Of a stretch of DNA of 11,038 nucleotides, positions 8,034 through 11,038 are shown in pieces. The position numbers were made by a program, and so were the translations under genes. Below the pieces are notes generated by a model. It was given only the letters and a program-made list of their open reading frames with translations, was not told the origin of the DNA and made no database searches. Within the stretch, counting starts at the first letter, position 1, and each line of letters opens with the position of its first letter. Source of the stretch: JAAYBG01 sp964411675. GTDB taxonomy: Bacteria; Bacillota_I; Bacilli_A; ML615J-28; CAG-698. The stretch lies in the NCBI GenBank assembly GCA_964411675.1, contig CAYPLR010000040.1, forward strand, positions 1 through 11,038, in the 5' to 3' direction.

Positions 8034-9851
8034 TTAATAACCCAATGCTTTGCCATCACGACGGGGATCGGCACCTCCATGGAGTTTACCCTCTTCATAT
8101 ATAAATCTAATTCCTTGAACTCCACCAAAATATAAATCAATATCACCACTACCCTCAACAATGACATTGTAATTCATCGCTTGTAATCCGTCTTTTACTG
8201 TATTATATAGTGCTCTTTCAACATAAATATCTTTTGATGTAGATGAAAAGTCAGTACTTGCACAAGCATAACTATAAAATCTTGGCATGTTAATCGCTGT
8301 TTGGATATCCATATCAAAGTCAATCATATTTAAAACGACCTGTAATACAGCAGAAGGAATCCTCATACTTCCTGGAGATCCTAGAGTTGCATATGGATTT
8401 CCATCTTTCATGATGATGGTTGGCATAATATGACTTACTGGTTGCTTATATGGTTTAATATAAGAAGCACTTGTTGATGTTAATGAAAAACTACTCAATT
8501 GATTATTTAAGAAGAAACCAGTTCCTTCAGGAACAATTCCATTACCAAAGAAATGGTTGATTGTCTGTGTTACAGAGACAATATTTCCATCTTTATCTGC
8601 CGCTGAAAAGGTTGTTGTTGAAAAATGCTCATCATATTCCGTCTCAGAAAAAGCAGTGTTTAGATTATTAGATTGATATGCCCATGGATCACCAAAGTCA
8701 TCATCACCAATAAAACGACCTAAATAAGCTTGATTAGGATTGAATTTTTCCCAACGTTCTTCTGCATATGCCTTAGATAGTAATCCTTGAATAGGTACCT
8801 CAACAAATTTTGAATCTGCGATATATTTACGCTTATCGCCATAAGCTAATTGCATTGCTGTTGCTACAACATTAATGTATTCTAAACTATTGTGTTCTAA
8901 ATTACCTACATCGCCATAAACTTCTAGCATGTTTAAGGCTTCTAATAGAATAATTCCTCCCGATGATGGAGTAGTCGCGGAAATAATATCGTATCCATGA
9001 TAGGTTCCTTGAACTGGTGTTTCAACAATCGGATAATGATTCATAGCATACTCTAAATCGTCCATTGTGATGATTCCCCCTTGTTTTGCCAAGGTATCTA
9101 CGATTGATTGAGCTACTTCTCCTTTATAAAAACCTTCATTTCCAAGCTCTGATACTAGTTGTAAGGTATGAGCTAGGTCTTTTTGTATTAATAGTTCACC
9201 AGTAGCTAATGGTGTAATTCCATCACTGGTAAATACATCTTTTGTTTCACTACGAGAATCCATAATAATGTAAAAACAATCACTGATATTACTTGCCAAT
9301 TCTGGTGTTACTGGGGCTCCATTTAGTGCCAAATCAATAGCAGGTGCCATCACTTCTTGCCGAGTCTTTACTCCTCGTTCTTCTTGAATTGTTACCAATC
9401 CCGCTACTTGGGTTGGAACTCCACATGATAGAGGACCATAGTCTAAATCAGCTGAACCATTAACATATACTGATGCATTTCCAGCTGCAGGAACAAATTC
9501 TCGAAAATTGTAAGAAATATATTCTCCTGCACTAGCATCATAAGCCACCATGATACCACCACCGCCTAGACCTGTCGCGTTTGGTTCTACTACTCCTAAT
9601 GCAAAGCTCATTGCTACAGCAGCATCAAAAGCGTTCCCTCCAGCTTTTAAAATGTCTAGTCCAGCTTTCGCAGCATATGGATTTGCCGCAGCAACGGAAC
9701 CATTTTCACTAATGTAATCTCTTACTGATAAATCAGTATAATCATAATCATCGGGATCTTCATTTGGGGTTGTACAACCAACCAAAGAAATAGCGATAAA
9801 AACAATAACAAGTAATAAAATAGATCTTTTTGTACTTTGTAAACGAATCAA
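8034..9851 (-). CDS. ggt: Gamma-glutamyltransferase family lipoprotein
   Basis: A 605-residue, full-length Ntn-hydrolase of the gamma-glutamyltranspeptidase family (E. coli GGT is about 580), anchored as a lipoprotein: a basic N-terminus, a hydrophobic stretch, an SLVGC lipobox (Cys26), then an acidic linker. Such enzymes self-cleave before a threonine and then hydrolyse or transfer gamma-glutamyl groups. The cleavage site and nucleophile should be Thr412 in STTTFSAADKDG. Arg117 (NFRE) matches E. coli Arg114, Asn432 matches Asn411 and Gln451 (NNQ) matches Gln430. By eye, positions equivalent to E. coli Asp433, Ser463 and Gly484 are Ser454, His474 and Ser495, so glutamyl recognition may be altered. 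The C-terminal HGGADPRRDG is family-typical. The start is TTG, seven bases after a perfect AGGAGG; no in-frame ATG fits. It is the first gene of the operon. Confidence 0.88.
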   Translation of the reverse strand: MIRLQSTKRSILLLVIVFIAISLVGCTTPNEDPDDYDYTDLSVRDYISENGSVAAANPYAAKAGLDILKAGGNAFDAAVAMSFALGVVEPNATGLGGGGIMVAYDASAGEYISYNFREFVPAAGNASVYVNGSADLDYGPLSCGVPTQVAGLVTIQEERGVKTRQEVMAPAIDLALNGAPVTPELASNISDCFYIIMDSRSETKDVFTSDGITPLATGELLIQKDLAHTLQLVSELGNEGFYKGEVAQSIVDTLAKQGGIITMDDLEYAMNHYPIVETPVQGTYHGYDIISATTPSSGGIILLEALNMLEVYGDVGNLEHNSLEYINVVATAMQLAYGDKRKYIADSKFVEVPIQGLLSKAYAEERWEKFNPNQAYLGRFIGDDDFGDPWAYQSNNLNTAFSETEYDEHFSTTTFSAADKDGNIVSVTQTINHFFGNGIVPEGTGFFLNNQLSSFSLTSTSASYIKPYKQPVSHIMPTIIMKDGNPYATLGSPGSMRIPSAVLQVVLNMIDFDMDIQTAINMPRFYSYACASTDFSSTSKDIYVERALYNTVKDGLQAMNYNVIVEGSGDIDLYFGGVQGIRFIYEEGKLHGGADPRRDGKALGY

Positions 9852-9858
9852 TGTCTTT

Positions 9859-9864
9859 CCTCCT
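9859..9864 (-). promoter_or_regulatory. Ribosome binding site supporting the TTG start of ggt
   Basis: AGGAGG on the minus strand, seven bases before the TTG at 9851. An ATG just upstream (overlapping GAGGAGG) is out of frame, so TTG is the credible initiator. Confidence 0.85.
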
Positions 9865-9877
9865 CATTTTATAATTC

Positions 9878-9892
9878 TTGTAAGCGTTTGTA
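9878..9892 (+). promoter_or_regulatory. Candidate cre site (CcpA operator)
   Basis: TTGTAAGCGTTTGTA matches 14 of 15 positions of the classical consensus WTGNAANCGNWNNCW; only the penultimate C is T. Against the TGWNANCGNTNWCA form it matches 12 of 14. It sits 27-41 bases upstream of the ggt start, and just downstream of the transcription start expected from the promoter at 9905-9933. That is a position where CcpA bound to phospho-HPr would block transcription. Carbon catabolite repression of the whole operon is the inference. The strand is nominal because the site is near-palindromic. Confidence 0.55.
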
Positions 9893-9904
9893 ATCAATTG
9901 TCTA

Positions 9905-9933
9905 AATAAAACGGTATTTACTTGACAAGTAAA
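9905..9933 (-). promoter_or_regulatory. Possible promoter of the ggt operon
   Basis: On the minus strand, TTTACT (9933-9928, four of six to TTGACA) and TTTATT (9910-9905, four of six to TATAAT) are separated by 17 bases. Transcription would start near 9898, giving a leader of about 46 bases. Each box is imperfect, so the call leans on spacing, position, and the operator-like palindrome and cre around it. Confidence 0.4.
9917..9933. promoter_or_regulatory. Perfect 17-nt palindrome, likely repressor operator
   Basis: TTTACTTGACAAGTAAA is an exact inverted repeat with 8-base arms and a single central base. It covers the proposed -35 box and part of the spacer of the ggt-operon promoter. The size and short spacer suit a dimeric winged-helix (MarR-like) or TetR-like repressor. 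No regulator gene is in the window, so the protein is unknown. Confidence 0.55.
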
Positions 9934-10094
9934 CTCAATCAGTAAATATCGTCCCCTTCCCTATATTTTAGTCCTGATATAAAGCATAACTCTCTAAATG
10001 GCTCTTATTAACCACCATCAATTATCATTCGTAAAACTAGTAATCTTACAATCTATAATACCATTTTTTCACTTCATGTTTCTATAAAGGTATT

Positions 10095-10114
10095 GTAAAT
10101 ATTTGGTAAATATT
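10095..10114. repeat. Two GTAAATATT direct repeats at 11-bp spacing
   Basis: GTAAATATT occurs at 10095-10103 and again at 10106-10114, one helical turn apart, and the overlap also forms AATATTT-GGT-AAATATT (10098-10114). A related GTAAATATC lies at 9942-9950. This could be a regulator site upstream of the nitroreductase promoter, but in such AT-rich DNA chance is a real alternative. Confidence 0.35.
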
Positions 10115-10153
10115 CCTTTTTCAATGAAATATCTGCTTCTATTATTCTGCTTT

Positions 10154-10181
10154 TTCCCAAATAAAAATAATAACTTATAAT
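10154..10181 (+). promoter_or_regulatory. Promoter of the nitroreductase gene
   Basis: A perfect TATAAT at 10176-10181 lies 16 bases after TTCCCA (10154-10159, four of six to TTGACA). Start of transcription near 10188 would give a 40-base leader carrying AGGAGG at 10214-10219. The -35 box is weak; the -10 box is the main evidence. Confidence 0.5.
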
Positions 10182-10227
10182 CATTCATAAAATTTTATGA
10201 TACAATAAAGAATAGGAGGGAAAAGCG

Positions 10228-10965
10228 ATGAAAGAGTTATTGAATACCATTTACAAACGAAAATCAATTAGAAAATATGATAAGAATCAATCGCTAAGTG
10301 CTGAACAGTTGAATCATATCCTCACATATTTTAATCAAATACAGCCTTTGGATCCTGATATTAAAATCCATTTAGAGATTGTAAAGAGAGAAGAAACTTC
10401 ATCCAAATATGGAGAATACTGTCTTTTGTTCTACAGTGAAAAAAAGCCATTCTATTTATTAAATGCTGGTTATATTTTAGAACAAATTGATTTATTCTTA
10501 GAATCCCATGATATTGGTGTTTGTTGGCAAGGAATGGCTCACCCTAAAAATAAATCCTTTGATGGTTTACAGTATGTGGTTATGATTGCTTTTGGACAAA
10601 GTAATCCCCTTGCTTTTCGTCAAAGCATAACCGAATTTACCCGAAAGGATCATAGTACTATTTGGTCGGGAACCTTTGATGAAGAAATTAAGGAAATGGT
10701 TCGTCTAGCACCCAGTGCTTGTAATACTCAAACGTGGCGATTTGTAAGTACTCTTGAAACTGTCAGTATTTACCGTGATTCTAATGTCAGGTCAATTATT
10801 CCTAAATCAACATTATCCTATCTCAATCAAATCGATTTAGGAATTGTCCTTTGTTTCTTCGATATTGCTCTTTTATCTAAAGATTATCATTTTAAAAGAA
10901 CACTCATCGACAAGAAAATAGAAAGAGAGTTTGTGAAAATAGCGGAATATCAAATAAAAAAGTAA
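10228..10965 (+). CDS. TM1586-like nitroreductase family flavoprotein
   Basis: A 245-residue protein with the nitroreductase N-terminal FMN-binding signature RKSIRKY (11-17; Arg11, Ser13 and Arg15 are likely phosphate contacts). The second family motif, RLAPSACNTQTWRF (159-172), lies in the C-terminal half instead of shortly after the first. That order is typical of the TM1586-type subgroup, which I recall as holding the two elements in a duplicated, single-chain arrangement. Members bind FMN and reduce nitro or quinone-like compounds with NAD(P)H; the physiological substrate is unknown. No signal peptide, so it is cytoplasmic. The ATG has AGGAGG eight bases upstream. It is transcribed away from the ggt operon on its own, with its own promoter and terminator, and nothing in it ties it to that pathway. 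Confidence 0.85.
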   Translation: MKELLNTIYKRKSIRKYDKNQSLSAEQLNHILTYFNQIQPLDPDIKIHLEIVKREETSSKYGEYCLLFYSEKKPFYLLNAGYILEQIDLFLESHDIGVCWQGMAHPKNKSFDGLQYVVMIAFGQSNPLAFRQSITEFTRKDHSTIWSGTFDEEIKEMVRLAPSACNTQTWRFVSTLETVSIYRDSNVRSIIPKSTLSYLNQIDLGIVLCFFDIALLSKDYHFKRTLIDKKIEREFVKIAEYQIKK

Positions 10966-10983
10966 GAGATTTCTCTCTTACTT
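10960..10983 (+). other. Perfect hairpin overlapping the nitroreductase stop codon
   Basis: AAGTAAGAGA and TCTCTTACTT form a 10-bp perfect stem with the loop TTTC. The gene's TAA (10963-10965) lies in the left arm. No U-run follows, so on its own it is not a standard terminator. It may protect the mRNA end or help the terminator 5 bases further on. Confidence 0.6.
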
Positions 10984-10988
10984 CATGG

Positions 10989-11018
10989 AGTGTTATTACT
11001 TTTGTAATAACACTTTTT
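10989..11018 (+). terminator. Intrinsic terminator after the nitroreductase gene
   Basis: AGTGTTATTAC (10989-10999) and GTAATAACACT (11004-11014) form an 11-bp perfect stem with a TTTT loop, followed by four more T's (11015-11018). This is a textbook Rho-independent terminator on the plus strand, 23 bases after the stop codon. Confidence 0.9.
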
Positions 11019-11038
11019 AATTTAAACCTGCTTCTGCT

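Larger units (their letters stand above)
9852..10227. other. Divergent intergenic region (376 bp)
   Basis: No open frame of note lies on either strand. The left part holds the ggt-operon control elements (palindrome, promoter, cre, ribosome binding site). The right part holds direct repeats and the promoter of the nitroreductase gene. The middle, about 9950-10090, is AT-rich and I see no folded RNA, riboswitch or further conserved motif in it. Confidence 0.8.

Noticed and set aside
9868..9897. Minus-strand TTGATT-18-TATAAA as the ggt promoter
   Set aside because: Transcription would begin inside the ribosome binding site at 9859-9864, destroying it. The upstream candidate at 9905-9933 leaves a usable leader.
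9922..9950. TTGACA on the plus strand as a promoter for the nitroreductase gene
   Set aside because: The hexamer is just the core of the 17-nt palindrome, no good -10 box lies 16-18 bases away, and it would give a leader of over 270 bases. The TATAAT at 10176 is better placed.
10201..10206. TACAAT as the -10 box of the nitroreductase gene
   Set aside because: The start point would fall at the edge of AGGAGG, leaving almost no leader, and no -35 box is visible at the right distance.
11017..11037. Possible 3' end of a convergent minus-strand gene (ending A-E-A-G-L-N, stop)
   Set aside because: Only six codons are inside the window; the reading is compatible with a gene end but cannot be told from chance.

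Overview
The window comes from an AT-rich, low-GC Gram-positive-type bacterium. The signs are AGGAGG-like ribosome binding sites, several diacylglyceryl-type lipoprotein signals, TTG as an alternative start, and a candidate CcpA cre site. Stops are TAA and TAG, and tryptophan is read from TGG, so nothing suggests the mycoplasma UGA-Trp code. Large lipoproteins built from OB-like and 'atrophied' Ig-like domains recall the Acholeplasma/Izemoplasma/Erysipelotrichia neighbourhood. That placement is a guess from style, not a demonstrated taxonomy.

Layout. Positions 9851 down to 111 hold one closely packed minus-strand gene cluster, read right to left: a lipoprotein gamma-glutamyltransferase (ggt), a DctM/ion-transporter-superfamily permease, a 52-residue two-helix membrane protein, a membrane-anchored aspartoacylase-like zinc hydrolase, a DUF6305-like lipoprotein, a second aspartoacylase-like hydrolase that is a lipoprotein, and a 1252-residue lipoprotein of repeated OB-like and Ig-like modules. 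The first six genes are 7 to 13 bases apart; the last follows after 43 bases. A strong hairpin at 47-93 probably ends the transcript. From 9852 to 10227 lies a 376-bp divergent intergenic region with a 17-nt perfect palindrome over a plausible ggt promoter, a near-consensus cre just downstream, and a separate promoter for the plus-strand gene. That gene (10228-10965) encodes a TM1586-like nitroreductase, followed by two hairpins, the second a textbook intrinsic terminator.

How the genes may work together (inference). Every product of the minus-strand cluster is predicted to be in the membrane or anchored on the cell surface. A surface GGT would cleave a gamma-linked glutamyl or related amide bond, the two zinc hydrolases would remove acyl or amino-acid groups, the DUF6305 lipoprotein and tiny membrane protein would serve the permease, and the large lipoprotein would hold substrate or attach to something outside. 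The cre site suggests repression when preferred sugars are present. The substrate is not known; residues that fix the gamma-glutamyl group in classical GGT appear changed, so it may not be glutathione.
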